Shown here in pieces: positions 33,332-42,295 of a DNA stretch of 64,000 bases. This DNA is from Halorubrum cibi (GTDB lineage Archaea; Halobacteriota; Halobacteria; Halobacteriales; Haloferacaceae). The notes under the pieces are model-generated. The model was not told the DNA's origin, did no database searches, and was given only the letters and a program-made list of their open reading frames with translations. Both the position numbers and the translations under genes were made by a program. Positions within the stretch are counted from its first letter, which is position 1. Each line of letters opens with the position of its first letter. The DNA lies in NCBI RefSeq assembly GCF_900182635.1, contig NZ_FXTD01000006.1, positions 1 through 64,000 on the forward strand, written 5' to 3'.

Positions 33332-34354
33332 ATGACACGCACGGACGGCGGCGACCGCGGGAGCGACGGCGCACGAACCGATGGCGGAAGCGAGAAACGC
33401 GAGTACACGATCGACCACCACCTCTCGGACGCCGAGGAGAACGTCCACCGGGTCTGGGACAACTCGCTGGACCCGATCCTGACGGTCTCCGACGGCGACG
33501 TGGTCCGGTTCGAGTGCCGCGACGCGGTCGACCGCCAGCTCGACACGGAGTCGACCGCCGAGGACTTCGCGAACGTGAGCTTCGATCCGGTCCACCCCCT
33601 CACGGGTCCCGTCGCCGTCGAGGGCGCGGAGCCGGGCGACACCATCCAGGTCGACCTCCTCGACTTCCAACACAAGGGATGGGGGTACACTGGCTTCATG
33701 CCGGGCGAGATGGGTCTCGGACTGCTCCCCGAGGACTTCCCCGACGCCGACGTCCACGTCTGGGACCTCCAGGGCGACGTGGGCCACTTCGTGAACGGCA
33801 TCGAGGTGCCGCTCGACCCCTTCCCGGGCGTCATCGGCCTCGCCCCGGGCGAGGACGGCGAGCACGACACGCTCCCGCCGCGCTCGGTCGGCGGGAACAT
33901 GGACGTGAAACACATGACCGCGGGGTCGACGGTGTACCTCCCGGTCGAGGTCGCCGGCGGGCTCTTCTCGACGGCGGACTGTCACGCCGCGCAGGGCGAC
34001 GGCGAGGTGTGCGTCACCGGCGTCGAGGCTCCGATGTTCGTCACCGCGCGCTTCACGCTCAGAGAGGACATGTCGATCGAGCAGCCGCAGTTCGAGACGA
34101 GCGGGCCGTTCACGCCCACCGGTCGCGACGAGCCGATGTACGGCACGACCGGGATCGCGGACGACCTGATGGAGGCGACGAAGAAGGCGACCCGCCACAT
34201 GATCGACCACCTCGCCGAGAACCGGGGGCTCACGCGCGGGGAGGCGTACATCCTCTGCTCGGCCGCGATGGACCTGAAGGTGAGCGAGGTCGTCGACGCG
34301 CCCAACTGGACCGTCTCGGCGTACATCCCCGAGAGCATCTTCCCCGAGGAGTAG
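33332..34354 (+). CDS. acetamidase/formamidase family protein
   Basis: A 340-residue protein of the FmdA/AmdA family, which hydrolyses short-chain amides to ammonia and acids. After an acidic N-terminus it shows SLDPILTVSDGDVVRFECRD-type opening, GPVAVEGAEPGDTIQV, GYTGFMPGEMGL, the conserved RSVGGNMDVKHM, and the Cys/His region STADCHAAQGDGEVC. A TATA-like cgattttaac at about 33296-33305 lies 27-36 bases before the ATG. Nitrogen scavenging is the known role. Confidence 0.9.
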   Translation: MTRTDGGDRGSDGARTDGGSEKREYTIDHHLSDAEENVHRVWDNSLDPILTVSDGDVVRFECRDAVDRQLDTESTAEDFANVSFDPVHPLTGPVAVEGAEPGDTIQVDLLDFQHKGWGYTGFMPGEMGLGLLPEDFPDADVHVWDLQGDVGHFVNGIEVPLDPFPGVIGLAPGEDGEHDTLPPRSVGGNMDVKHMTAGSTVYLPVEVAGGLFSTADCHAAQGDGEVCVTGVEAPMFVTARFTLREDMSIEQPQFETSGPFTPTGRDEPMYGTTGIADDLMEATKKATRHMIDHLAENRGLTRGEAYILCSAAMDLKVSEVVDAPNWTVSAYIPESIFPEE

Positions 34355-34384
34355 GACCGTCTGAGGCGCGGCCTGCGGGCGGTT

Positions 34385-35566
34385 TCAATACCCGGTCCCA
34401 AGGAGCGCGTTGCCGGCGATGACGAGGAACGCGACGCCGAAGAGGCCGGCCAGCACGCCGAAGGAGACCGCCCAACCGAACAGGTCGGCGGTGAGGCCGA
34501 CGCCGACCGATCCCGCCGAGCCGATGACGGTGTAGACGGTGCGGACGAGTCCGAAGCCGGCACCCCGCTCGGCCTCGCTCATCGCGTCCATGAACCGCGG
34601 GTCGATGGCGGAGAAGAAGCTCGAGCCGAACCCCGCGAGCAGTACGGCGACCGCGAGACCGACGTATCCGGGCAGCGCCACGAAGCCGGCGGCACCGAGC
34701 GCCCCGGAGAGCATCGCCATCCCGATCGCGCCGTCCCGCCCGGCGCGGTCCGAGAGCCGGCCGATCCCGACCTGTGCGGCCGCGCGAACGACGAAGAACG
34801 CGGAGAAGACGCCGCCCGCGAACGACGGCGAGTATCCCCGGAAGTCGACGAGGAACGTCGGGAGAAACGAGATGACGCCCTGCGCGACGTAGGTGCCGAT
34901 CGTCGCGATCGCGAGCGGGAGGAGGACGCTCGGCCGCGAGAGGAGTTCGACGAGCGGCCCGAGCCGCAGCCGATCGCGCATCGACTGGTCGGGGCGACGC
35001 GGCTCGGTCGGCCGGACCCGCCAGGCGAAGATCACGAAGATGGGGACGCCGACGAGCGCGGCGAGCGCCACGCCCGGCCGCCAGCCGTAGCGAACGCCGA
35101 CCCACGCGGCGGCGATCGGCGCGACGAGCCCCGCCAGCGGCCCGCCGATCGAGTGGAGCCCCACCGCGGTGCCGAGGTCGTCGAACGTCCGCGAGAGCAA
35201 CGTCGTCGCCACCGCGTAGTGGAGCCCGGCGACGAGTCCGAGGAGGAACGCGATCAGGACGAACGCGGGGAACACCGGCGCGAGCGCGAGCAGGAGGCTG
35301 GCGACCGTCGTTCCGCCGACCGCGACGAGGATGACCCGACGCTCGCCGAACCGGTCGGCGAGGATGCCGCTCGGGAACTGCGAGAGGCCGTACGCGAGCC
35401 ACATCCCCGAGAGCGCCACGCCGACCGCGGTGTTCGAGACGCCGAAGTCGGCGGTGACGAACGGGACCACCGGGCTTATCGCCAGCCGCGCGAAGTACGT
35501 CACGAAGAAGGCGAGCATACACAGCGTCAGGACGGTGTGGCGGTACCGCCAGTTCAATTCGACCAC
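34385..35566 (-). CDS. MFS transporter
   Basis: About 393 residues and twelve hydrophobic segments. The loop 2-3 signature reads GILADRFGERRVIL and a second similar one is near the middle (GRLSDRAGRDGAIG). It belongs to the OFA/ACS-like major facilitator group; substrate unknown. Start uncertain: the open frame can begin at a TTG (35659), but TTG is rare here. GTG 35566 (VVELNWRYRHTVL) directly precedes the first membrane helix and has a gtatac TATA-like element at 35616-35621. Convergent with acetamidase. Confidence 0.82.
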   Translation of the reverse strand: MVELNWRYRHTVLTLCMLAFFVTYFARLAISPVVPFVTADFGVSNTAVGVALSGMWLAYGLSQFPSGILADRFGERRVILVAVGGTTVASLLLALAPVFPAFVLIAFLLGLVAGLHYAVATTLLSRTFDDLGTAVGLHSIGGPLAGLVAPIAAAWVGVRYGWRPGVALAALVGVPIFVIFAWRVRPTEPRRPDQSMRDRLRLGPLVELLSRPSVLLPLAIATIGTYVAQGVISFLPTFLVDFRGYSPSFAGGVFSAFFVVRAAAQVGIGRLSDRAGRDGAIGMAMLSGALGAAGFVALPGYVGLAVAVLLAGFGSSFFSAIDPRFMDAMSEAERGAGFGLVRTVYTVIGSAGSVGVGLTADLFGWAVSFGVLAGLFGVAFLVIAGNALLGTGY

Positions 35567-35695
35567 CGTCTCCGGTTCCGCCGGGCCCGTCGGATCGATC
35601 GGCCCGCCGGTTCGAGTATACGGTTCACGCTCTACGTGGGACGTACCGAGACGAACCAATAAACGGTCGGCTACCGGCCGAACCGACCGTGGGAT

Positions 35696-35764
35696 ATCGG
35701 ATCGGTCGGCCGCCGGTCATCGGATCGGTCGGCCGCCGGTCATCGGATCGGTCGGCCGCCGGTC
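35696..35764. repeat. three perfect 23-bp tandem repeats
   Basis: Unit atcggatcggtcggccgccg plus gtc, at 35696-35718, 35719-35741 and 35742-35764, followed by a partial copy (atcgga). It lies in the 200-base gap between the divergent MFS gene and the 3' end of the cysteine synthase gene. The period is not a multiple of three and no gene covers it. A binding-site array or neutral minisatellite are both possible. Confidence 0.9.
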
Positions 35765-35856
35765 ATCGGACGGTCGTCGGCCGACCTCGACCCGGCTCCC
35801 GACCCACGGCAGAGTGACGAGCAGGTCCTTCCGTTCCTCCCCGTGTTCTCACTCTG

Positions 35857-36771
35857 CTACTCGAACGTTCCGGCGGTGAGATACCGCTCGCCGCTGTCCC
35901 AGAAGACGGTGATCACGAGCGGTTCCTCGCCCGCGTGGGCCCCGGACTCGCGGAGCTCCTCGGCGACGTCCTTCGCGGCGAGGTTCGACCCGCCGGAGGA
36001 CTGCCCGACGAGGATCCCCTCTTCGCGCGCCAGCCGGCGACACTCGGCTTCGGCCGCCTCGAGGTCGACGACGTGAACGTCGTCGATCAGCTCGCGGTCG
36101 AGGTTCTCCGCGACGAATCCGGGGCCCATCCCCTGGAACTCGTCGCCGGTCACCGCCTCGCCGGAGAGCACGGCGCTGCCGGCCGGCTCGACCGCGTCGA
36201 TCCGCACGTCGGGGAACTCCTCGCGCAGCCGGCGGCCGATCCCCGAGATCGTCCCCCCGGTGCCGACGCCGGCGACGAGCGCGTCGACGGTGCGGTCGCC
36301 GACCTGTTTCAGGACCTCCGGGCCGGTCGTCTCGTAGTGCGCCCGCGGGTTCGCGGGGTTCTCAAACTGGCGGAGCTGGACCATTCCCTCCTCGCGTTCG
36401 AGTTCGTCCGCGCGCGCCTTCGCCGCGGAGATGTTGCCGTCGACGACCTCGACGGTCGCGCCGTACGCCCGCATCAGCCGGCGGCGCTCCACGGACTTGC
36501 CCGCGGGGATCACGAGCGTCACGTCGTATCCCTTCACCGCGCCGACCATCGCCATGCCGATGCCCGTGTTCCCCGAGGTGGGCTCGACGATGCCGTCCCC
36601 CGGGTCGAGCTCGCCGTCGCGCTCCGCGGCCTCGATCATGTACAGTGCCGGTCGGTCCTTCGCGGATCCGCCCGGATTGCGCGACTCGACCTTCGCGGCG
36701 ACCGTCGTCCCCGGCGGCGACTCCACTCGGACCAGCGGCGACCCGAGCCCCTCCAGGATGTCCTCGTCCAT
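35857..36771 (-). CDS. PLP-dependent cysteine synthase
   Basis: A 304-residue fold-type II PLP enzyme. The PLP lysine is K38 in NPGGSAKDRPA, the substrate loop is EPTSGNTGIGMAM, and the phosphate-binding loop is GVGTGGTISG. The order and length fit CysK/CysM, making cysteine from O-acetyl- or O-phosphoserine and sulfide. A cystathionine-beta-synthase-like activity cannot be excluded, but no CBS domains are present. Divergent from the thioredoxin gene. Confidence 0.92.
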   Translation of the reverse strand: MDEDILEGLGSPLVRVESPPGTTVAAKVESRNPGGSAKDRPALYMIEAAERDGELDPGDGIVEPTSGNTGIGMAMVGAVKGYDVTLVIPAGKSVERRRLMRAYGATVEVVDGNISAAKARADELEREEGMVQLRQFENPANPRAHYETTGPEVLKQVGDRTVDALVAGVGTGGTISGIGRRLREEFPDVRIDAVEPAGSAVLSGEAVTGDEFQGMGPGFVAENLDRELIDDVHVVDLEAAEAECRRLAREEGILVGQSSGGSNLAAKDVAEELRESGAHAGEEPLVITVFWDSGERYLTAGTFE

Positions 36772-36930
36772 CGGATCCCTCGAGACGCCGGCGACTCAAA
36801 TGCTCGACGGACTCCGGCAAGCCCCTCGGGGTCGTCGGGGTCGTCGCCGCGAGTTCTCCGTCGTCCACCGAGCGCGGCCATCGTCGCCGCCGCCGCGCCG
36901 TTCATAACCCTCGCCGCCCAACGAGGGCCC

Positions 36931-37314
36931 ATGACGCTCGAAACGCTCGCGCCCGACCCGTCGTTCGACTCCGAGAGCCTCGATCCGGCCGTCCTCGACG
37001 CCCTCGCGGGCGACTACCGGTACAAGGTGTGGGGCGGTGACTGGTGTGGCGACTGTCAGCGACAGCTCCCGGCGTTCGGGGCCGCGCTCGAGGCCGCGGG
37101 CGTGCCTGACGACCGGATCGAGTCGTTCGCAGTGACCAAAGGCCCGAACGGCAAGGAAGGCCCCGGCGTCGAGGAGTACGACGTCGAACTGATACCGACG
37201 GTCGTCGTCGAGGACGCCGACGGCGAGGAACTCGCCCGCTTCGTCGAGGACGCGGACGTCTCCATCGCCGAGGCGCTCGCCCGCGACCTCGCGGACGTCG
37301 AGGCGACGGCGTAA
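36931..37314 (+). CDS. thioredoxin-family protein
   Basis: A 127-residue thioredoxin-fold protein with the active-site motif GGDWCGDCQRQL (CGDC, residues 39-42) and a cis-Pro segment VELIPTVVV. The CGDC motif differs from CGPC of classical thioredoxins and occurs in archaeal thioredoxin-like proteins. TATA-like ttcataacc at 36901-36909 is about 27 bases upstream. It is divergent from cysteine synthase, a plausible sulfur/redox pairing. Confidence 0.85.
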   Translation: MTLETLAPDPSFDSESLDPAVLDALAGDYRYKVWGGDWCGDCQRQLPAFGAALEAAGVPDDRIESFAVTKGPNGKEGPGVEEYDVELIPTVVVEDADGEELARFVEDADVSIAEALARDLADVEATA

Positions 37315-37462
37315 GCGACGCCTGAGAGCGGATCTCGGAGCCGGTTCGCAGATCCGGTCCGGCAGATCTGAGCCGTCCAGTATGTCCCGTTCAGTTCGAT
37401 CTACTCACGGGAACGAGAGGACGAGCCGACCACTATCGGCTACGAATCGACTGTGAAGGAAG

Positions 37463-37536
37463 TCCGCCCTCCCCGAATTGAACGGGGGACAAGCCGATCT
37501 ACAGTCGGCTGCTCTACCAGGCTGAGCTAAGGGCGG
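37463..37536 (-). tRNA. tRNA-Tyr (GTA)
   Basis: Read on the minus strand, a complete 74-nt cloverleaf: acceptor CCGCCCT/AGGGCGG, D stem GCTC/GAGC, anticodon stem GCCGA/TCGGC with loop CTGTAGA (anticodon GTA), T stem CCCCG/CGGGG with loop TTCAATT, discriminator A. The C1-G72 pair is the archaeal tyrosine identity element. No intron and no encoded CCA. A TATA-like gacttaaggg at 37561-37570 lies about 27 bases upstream. Confidence 0.97.
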
Positions 37537-37702
37537 TCACTGAATTCTAGCCGCTGGATCTGACTTAAGGGTTCCCTTTCGACGCCGGTTCGTGCCCGAG
37601 TATCGCACGCCGGAGACGCCGTGGCGACCGCACTCGTCGCGTGATCGACGACCACGAACGCGGCGCGCCGTCGTTAAGTCGGTCGCGGCTGGAGCGATGT
37701 AC

Positions 37703-38563
37703 ATGAGCGATGACGGGCCGGAGCGACAGGCCACGTTCGGAGTCGATGGCAGCCTCGAGACCGACACCACGCCGGAGGCGACCGGCGAGAACGACTTCGG
37801 CGAGCGGAAGGCCGAAAACGAGACCGACGGCGGCTACAGCCGGTACGCCGTCTCCAGTCTCCTCCAGAAGGCGGTGCGCCGCTCGGACGAGGAGGTCGCG
37901 GCGTGGGCCGCCTGGGAGCTCGCTCGCTCGGGCTACGGCTGGAACCTCTGGGACCGCCTGAACCTCTACGTCGTCGAGGACCTCCGCGCGGGAAGCGAGG
38001 TCGCCCTGACGATAGAGCGCTACGAGGAACTCGCCACCCAGCGGTGGGAACCGGACGAGTGGCGCGGTCGGCTGTGTGCGGTCCACGCCGCGCTCGCGGC
38101 CGCTCGCGGCCGCTCGACCCGCGAGGCGGCCAACGCCGACGCCTACTTCTCGGCGGCCGCCGAGGAGCGCGCCGAGGCGCACGAGCGAGGCGAGGCCCCC
38201 GATCACGACTTCCCGGTCGACCACCTCGAGGCGGGCGGCGAGTTCGACGTCGCCTTGGACGGTCACACCGGTGAGGGAGCCAAACGAAACCGCGGGACGC
38301 GCTTCTTCAAGACCCGCGGCGCGCGCGTCGGCCCCGAGGGGGAAGACGAGACGAGCGCCCGCTGGCAGCGGCTCGCGATGTCGCTCGACGACGACGTCGA
38401 CTACTCGGCCGCCGAGCTGGATCGAGCCGTCGCGCCGGTGGACCCGGACGATCCGTGGACGGAACCCGAGGAGGTCGGTGGCGACGACGGCGGGAGGAAC
38501 GACGCCGGCGGGGCAACCGACGACGCGAGCCCGGACGGGTCCTTGACCGACTTCTCGGAGTAG
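37703..38563 (+). CDS. haloarchaeal protein with MgsA_C-like helical region
   Basis: A 286-residue protein (ATG 37703; ATG 37697 adds MY). Residues about 47-100 (AVSSLLQKAVRRSDEEVAAW, then GYGWNLWDRLNLYVVEDL) resemble the clamp-loader-like C-terminal domain of MgsA/RarA ATPases, but no AAA+ domain is present. This is tentative. The C-terminus is acidic and disordered. TATA cgttaag at about 37672-37678 favours the 37703 start. It is followed 68 bases later by the Lhr helicase gene on the same strand; a DNA-processing link is inference. Confidence 0.7.
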   Translation: MSDDGPERQATFGVDGSLETDTTPEATGENDFGERKAENETDGGYSRYAVSSLLQKAVRRSDEEVAAWAAWELARSGYGWNLWDRLNLYVVEDLRAGSEVALTIERYEELATQRWEPDEWRGRLCAVHAALAAARGRSTREAANADAYFSAAAEERAEAHERGEAPDHDFPVDHLEAGGEFDVALDGHTGEGAKRNRGTRFFKTRGARVGPEGEDETSARWQRLAMSLDDDVDYSAAELDRAVAPVDPDDPWTEPEEVGGDDGGRNDAGGATDDASPDGSLTDFSE

Positions 38564-38631
38564 GGTGTCGGGAGGGGCTCACGCCGGGATCCGACACAAC
38601 CGATTTGACGCCGCGTCTCCACGATCAGGTC

Positions 38632-41469
38632 GTGACCGACAGCACGGGCGAGACGGCCGAAGCCGCCGATGAGGCGACTGCGAGGCGGCTCCTCCGTGAG
38701 ATCGGAGCCGATCGTGACTGGCCGTTCGACCCGGAGACGGTCCCGATCGACGACGCGACCGTCCTCGAGCACCTCTCGCCCGTCGTTCGCCGGTGGTGGG
38801 TCGAGACGTTCGGCGCGTACGTCGCGGGGAACGGCGGGCTCTTCACCCCGCCACAGCGCGGGGCGATCCCGCACGTCGCCGCCGACCGGAACTGCCTCGT
38901 GGCCGCACCGACGGGCAGCGGGAAGACGCTGGCGGCGTTCACCGCCGTCCTCGACGACCTCTTCGCGCGCGACCGCGCCGGCGACCTGGAGAACTCGGTG
39001 TACTGTCTGTACGTCTCGCCGCTCAAGTCGCTCGCGAACGACGTCGAACGCAATCTGGAGACGCCCCTCTCGGAGCTGTCCGAGCGGATCGCGGCGAGCG
39101 GCGGCGGAGACGGTGCCGGTCGCGACGCCGCGGGCAGCGACGGCGGCGACGACGGCCCGAACGTGCGCCAGGCGATCCGCCACGGCGACACCGACGACGC
39201 CGACCGACGGGCGATGCTCGAGGAGACCCCGCACGTCCTCAACACCACGCCGGAGACCCTCGCGATCCTGCTCAACGCGCCGACGTTCAGGGAGAAGCTG
39301 CGGACCGTCGAGTACGTGATCGTCGACGAGATCCACTCGCTGGCGGCGAACGAACGCGGCACGCACCTCTCCGTCTCGCTCGAACGTTTGGAAGAACTCG
39401 CTGACTGCTCGCCGACCCGCATCGGCTGTTCGGCGACGGTGGACCCCTTGGAGGAGGTCGCGGAGTTCCTCGTCGGTCGCGAGCGGGTCGCCGGCGAGGT
39501 CGGCGATCCGGACGGGTTCGCGACCCGCGAGTACGAGGTCGTCGACGCGCGGTTCGGCCGGGAGTTCGACCTGGAACTCCGGACGCCGGCCGCCGACCTC
39601 GTCCACACGCCGCGGTCGGTCGTCACCGACCGGTTCTACGGTGAGCTCCGGGAACTGATCGAGGACCACGAGAACACCCTCGTGTTCACGAACTCCCGGT
39701 CGGGAGCGGAGCGCGTCCTCAAGGAGCTCAGGGAGCGGTTCGACTACGACGAGGCGGACTCCGGCTGTCACCACGGGAGCCTCGGGGAGGCCCAGCGGCT
39801 TCGGGTCGAGGAGGGGCTGAAGTCCGGCGACCTCGACGTGGTCACCACCTCGACCAGCCTCGAACTCGGCATCGACATGCCCCACCTCGATCTGGTCGTC
39901 CAGGTCGGGTCGCCGAAATCGGTCGCCGCGCTCCTCCAGCGGGTCGGGCGGGCGGGCCACAGCCCCGGCGAGACCGTCGAGGGGCGGGTGTTCGCGCTCG
40001 ACCGCGACGAGCTGGTCGAGTGTGCGGCCACGGTCGCCCGCGCTGAGGCCGGATTCGTCGACCGGGTGACCGTCCCGGAGAACGCCGCCGACGTCGCCGC
40101 CCAGCACGTGTACGGGATGGCGATAAACCGGATCCGTCCCGACCGGGAGGTTCGAGAGGTCCTCCGCCGGGCGTGGCCGTATCGGAGCTTCGGCGAGGAG
40201 CGCTACGAGTCGCTGCTGCGGTATCTCACCGCGGATTACGAGGGGTTGACCGACCGAAACGTCTACCCGAAGGTGTGGCGGGACGTGAACGACCCGCCCG
40301 GCGGCGCCCACCATCACGAGGGGTTCCCGGTCGGCGAGACGCTCGTCGGCAAGCGCGGCCGGCTCGCGCGGGTCATCTACATGACCAACGTCGGGACGAT
40401 CCCCGGTTCGTTCAGCTGTGACGTGTACGACCGCGGGGACGAGCGGGTCGGCACCCTCGACGAGGCGTACCTCGACACGATCGCCCCCGGCGACGTGTTC
40501 GCGCTGGGCGGCGAGCGGTTCGCATTCCGTTACCGCCGCGGCTCGAACGTGTACGTCGACCGGACCGAGGAGCGGGCGACGGTCCCGACCTGGTACGCCG
40601 AGCGGCTGCCGCTGTCGGCCGACCTCGCCCGCGAGGTGCTCGCCTTTCGGGCGGAACTGCTCGATCGGCTCGAGGAGGGCGGCCCGCCGGCCGTCCGCGC
40701 GTGGCTTCGCGAGCACTCTCTCGACGGGAACTCGGTCCGAGCGATCGCCCGCATGTACGACGAACAGGTGCGGTACGCCGGCGTCGAGAGCGTTCCGACG
40801 CCCTCGCGGGTCGTCGTCGAGGAGGAACTCGACAGGGAGGCGTACAAGCGGCGGTTCTACGTCCACGCGCCCTACGGCCGGCGATTCACCGACGGCCTCT
40901 CGCGACTGGTGGCCGCCGAGTGTTCGGCTCGGACCGACGCTCAGATCGTTCGCGCCGTCGCCGACGACGGCTTCAGCCTCTCCGTCCCGCTGAACCGCAA
41001 GGTCGACGTGGCGGGGGTCATCGAGGGCCTCGATGCGGATTCGGTCCGCGAGGACCTCCGTGACGCGCTCGAGGGAACCGACCTGCTGAAGCGTACCTTT
41101 CGGATCGTCGCCGGGCGGGCGCTCACGCTATTGAAACGCTACAAGGGCCGGGAGAAGACCGCCGCCCAACGGCAGGTGTCTGCGGAGATGCTGCTCCCGT
41201 TCGTCGCCGATCTCGAGGACTTCGCCGTGACGGAGGAGACCCACCGGGAGCTCGCGGAAGACCGGCTCGACGCGGCGGGGATCCGTGACGTTCTCCAGGG
41301 GATCGATCGCGGCGCGATCCGGGTCGTTCACCACACGACGGAGTCGCCGACGCCGCTGTCGTTCGGGCTGGCGACGCTCGTCGACTCCGACGTGGTGATC
41401 GCGGACGACGAGGCGAGCGCGCTACGCGAGTACCACGCGAGCGTGATGGCGGCGATCGGAGACGAGTGA
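38632..41469 (+). CDS. lhr: Lhr-type ATP-dependent DNA helicase
   Basis: A 945-residue superfamily 2 helicase. Motifs: PQRGAIPHV (Q-motif region), APTGSGKTLAAF (Walker A), YVSPLKSLANDV, VDEIHSLAANERGTHL (DEIH Walker B), GCSATVDPL, TSLELGIDMPHLDLVVQ and QRVGRAGHSPGET. It continues with the winged helix and Lhr core domains to its end. Lhr unwinds forked DNA and RNA-DNA hybrids in repair. GTG 38632 is chosen: a weak TATA (cgatttgac, 38601-38609) is at leaderless distance, while the 59-codon upstream extension reads through the 3' end of the previous gene in another frame. An Asp/Gly insert lies at about 150-175. Confidence 0.93.
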   Translation: MTDSTGETAEAADEATARRLLREIGADRDWPFDPETVPIDDATVLEHLSPVVRRWWVETFGAYVAGNGGLFTPPQRGAIPHVAADRNCLVAAPTGSGKTLAAFTAVLDDLFARDRAGDLENSVYCLYVSPLKSLANDVERNLETPLSELSERIAASGGGDGAGRDAAGSDGGDDGPNVRQAIRHGDTDDADRRAMLEETPHVLNTTPETLAILLNAPTFREKLRTVEYVIVDEIHSLAANERGTHLSVSLERLEELADCSPTRIGCSATVDPLEEVAEFLVGRERVAGEVGDPDGFATREYEVVDARFGREFDLELRTPAADLVHTPRSVVTDRFYGELRELIEDHENTLVFTNSRSGAERVLKELRERFDYDEADSGCHHGSLGEAQRLRVEEGLKSGDLDVVTTSTSLELGIDMPHLDLVVQVGSPKSVAALLQRVGRAGHSPGETVEGRVFALDRDELVECAATVARAEAGFVDRVTVPENAADVAAQHVYGMAINRIRPDREVREVLRRAWPYRSFGEERYESLLRYLTADYEGLTDRNVYPKVWRDVNDPPGGAHHHEGFPVGETLVGKRGRLARVIYMTNVGTIPGSFSCDVYDRGDERVGTLDEAYLDTIAPGDVFALGGERFAFRYRRGSNVYVDRTEERATVPTWYAERLPLSADLAREVLAFRAELLDRLEEGGPPAVRAWLREHSLDGNSVRAIARMYDEQVRYAGVESVPTPSRVVVEEELDREAYKRRFYVHAPYGRRFTDGLSRLVAAECSARTDAQIVRAVADDGFSLSVPLNRKVDVAGVIEGLDADSVREDLRDALEGTDLLKRTFRIVAGRALTLLKRYKGREKTAAQRQVSAEMLLPFVADLEDFAVTEETHRELAEDRLDAAGIRDVLQGIDRGAIRVVHHTTESPTPLSFGLATLVDSDVVIADDEASALREYHASVMAAIGDE

Positions 41470-41485
41470 GCCGTCGACTCCGCTC

Positions 41486-41674
41486 TCACCCGGAGCCGAC
41501 GACGTCCGGCGGGACCTCCGGAAGGCTCTCGAGGACGAAGACGGTGTAATGTAGCAGGACGAAGACGACGACGACCGACAGCAGGAGGAGAAGGACGACG
41601 ATCACGCGGTCGTCGGTCCGGATGGTCGCTCGGGAGTCCGACCGGATCGATCGGCCACGGTCGCATCCACGCAT
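41486..41674 (-). CDS. small single-pass membrane protein
   Basis: A 62-residue protein with one strong transmembrane helix (VIVVLLLLLSVVVVFVLLHY, about 24-43) after a basic N-terminus and before an acidic/Pro tail. A TATA-like tttttatcc (minus strand, 41698-41706) lies about 27 bases before the ATG. Convergent with lhr. No family recognised. Confidence 0.62.
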   Translation of the reverse strand: MRGCDRGRSIRSDSRATIRTDDRVIVVLLLLLSVVVVFVLLHYTVFVLESLPEVPPDVVGSG

Positions 41675-41759
41675 CGGTGAAAATAAGCGAGGATTCGGAT
41701 AAAAACGTCGCGGTACCGCTGTCTAACAGTCCCCTTGAGTCACATTCGCGTCTCGTTCG

Positions 41760-41862
41760 GTCAGTACAGCCTAAGCAACGAGCGATGGCGGTGGCGTCGC
41801 CGGCGCAAAGCGCCGGCTGCCAGAGGCGCTCTGCGCCTCTGGCAGCCGGACGTAGTCCGGCG
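41760..41862. repeat. overlapping mutually exclusive hairpins
   Basis: Three perfect inverted repeats overlap. GCCGGCGC (41800-41807) pairs with 41811-41818 around AAA. CCGGCTGCCAGAGGCGC (41814-41830) pairs with 41834-41850 around TCT, 17 bp without mismatch. GCCGGAC (41846-41852) pairs with 41856-41862 around GTA. Neighbouring arms share bases, so forming the central stem excludes the outer two. No gene is present. Confidence 0.85.
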
Positions 41863-41899
41863 ACGAGGCTGGGGAGGCGTGAGGTGCGGTGCTGTGCTG

Positions 41900-42042
41900 T
41901 CGGGTGGGACTCAAAGGGGCAGCCGCGAGGGCGAAGCTCACCGACGTAAGCACTGGAAAGAGCGAGCAACGCGAGCGACTGAAGCGCGCAGCGAGGTGCG
42001 CGAGTCCTCGCGGCTGGGGCTTTGGCGGTGTTCACCGCTCCA
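41900..42042 (+). ncRNA. candidate structured RNA/repeat element
   Basis: A 140-nt non-coding block closed by a long imperfect stem. CAAAG (41913-41917) and AGCCGCGAGG (41922-41931) pair with CCTCGCGGCT (42007-42016) and CTTTG (42021-42025), separated by a symmetric GGGGC/GGGG internal loop. Inside is a CGCGCA/TGCGCG hairpin at about 41985-42003. Directly after is a tight hairpin GCGGTG-TT-CACCGC (42026-42039). I recall similar tgggactcaaagggg-type sequences between genes of other haloarchaea, so this is probably a dispersed element. Strand and transcription are unknown. Confidence 0.5.
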
Positions 42043-42295
42043 GCAACGATCCCCTTCTACCCACCTCGACCACTATCGAAACACCTGTTCTATAAGCGAT
42101 AGGATCCCACTGACGAATTCGATCATCCGCCGGTGCTCCGATCGCCGATGATCGATTCCATTAGGGTCGGTACGGTTCCGGACGGGTGACCGATTTCACC
42201 GCGTCGAACTCGACGAACCCCGAGTTTTAGGCCGTGCGAAAAGTGTTTACATGTTGATAAGATATAAGTGGGTACGGGCCGTACGGTAAGTCGTC
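42043..42295 (+). promoter_or_regulatory. dpsA upstream region with TATA box and degenerate DtxR-type site
   Basis: TATA gatataag (42261-42268) lies 28-35 bases before the dpsA ATG. Upstream at 42226-42241 is tttaggccgtgcgaaa. Its left arm equals the DtxR-type operators found at 43440 and 44007 (TTTAGGC); the right arm matches CCTAAA at four of six positions. Its place upstream of TATA would suit activation or an upstream repressor contact. No gene is visible in the remaining sequence. Confidence 0.5.

Noticed and set aside
38401-40866. 821-codon open frame on the minus strand
   Set aside because: It is antisense to the motif-complete Lhr helicase. Long spurious frames are expected opposite GC-rich haloarchaeal genes and this one has Arg/Val/Gly-skewed, motif-free composition.
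41700-42060. degenerate insertion sequence
   Set aside because: No transposase remnant or target duplication is visible; inverted repeats alone do not show an IS, so it is reported as structured DNA only.
41735-42151. 138-codon ORF over the structured element
   Set aside because: The frame crosses inverted repeats and shows low-complexity Arg/Ser content; no start signal or TATA supports it.
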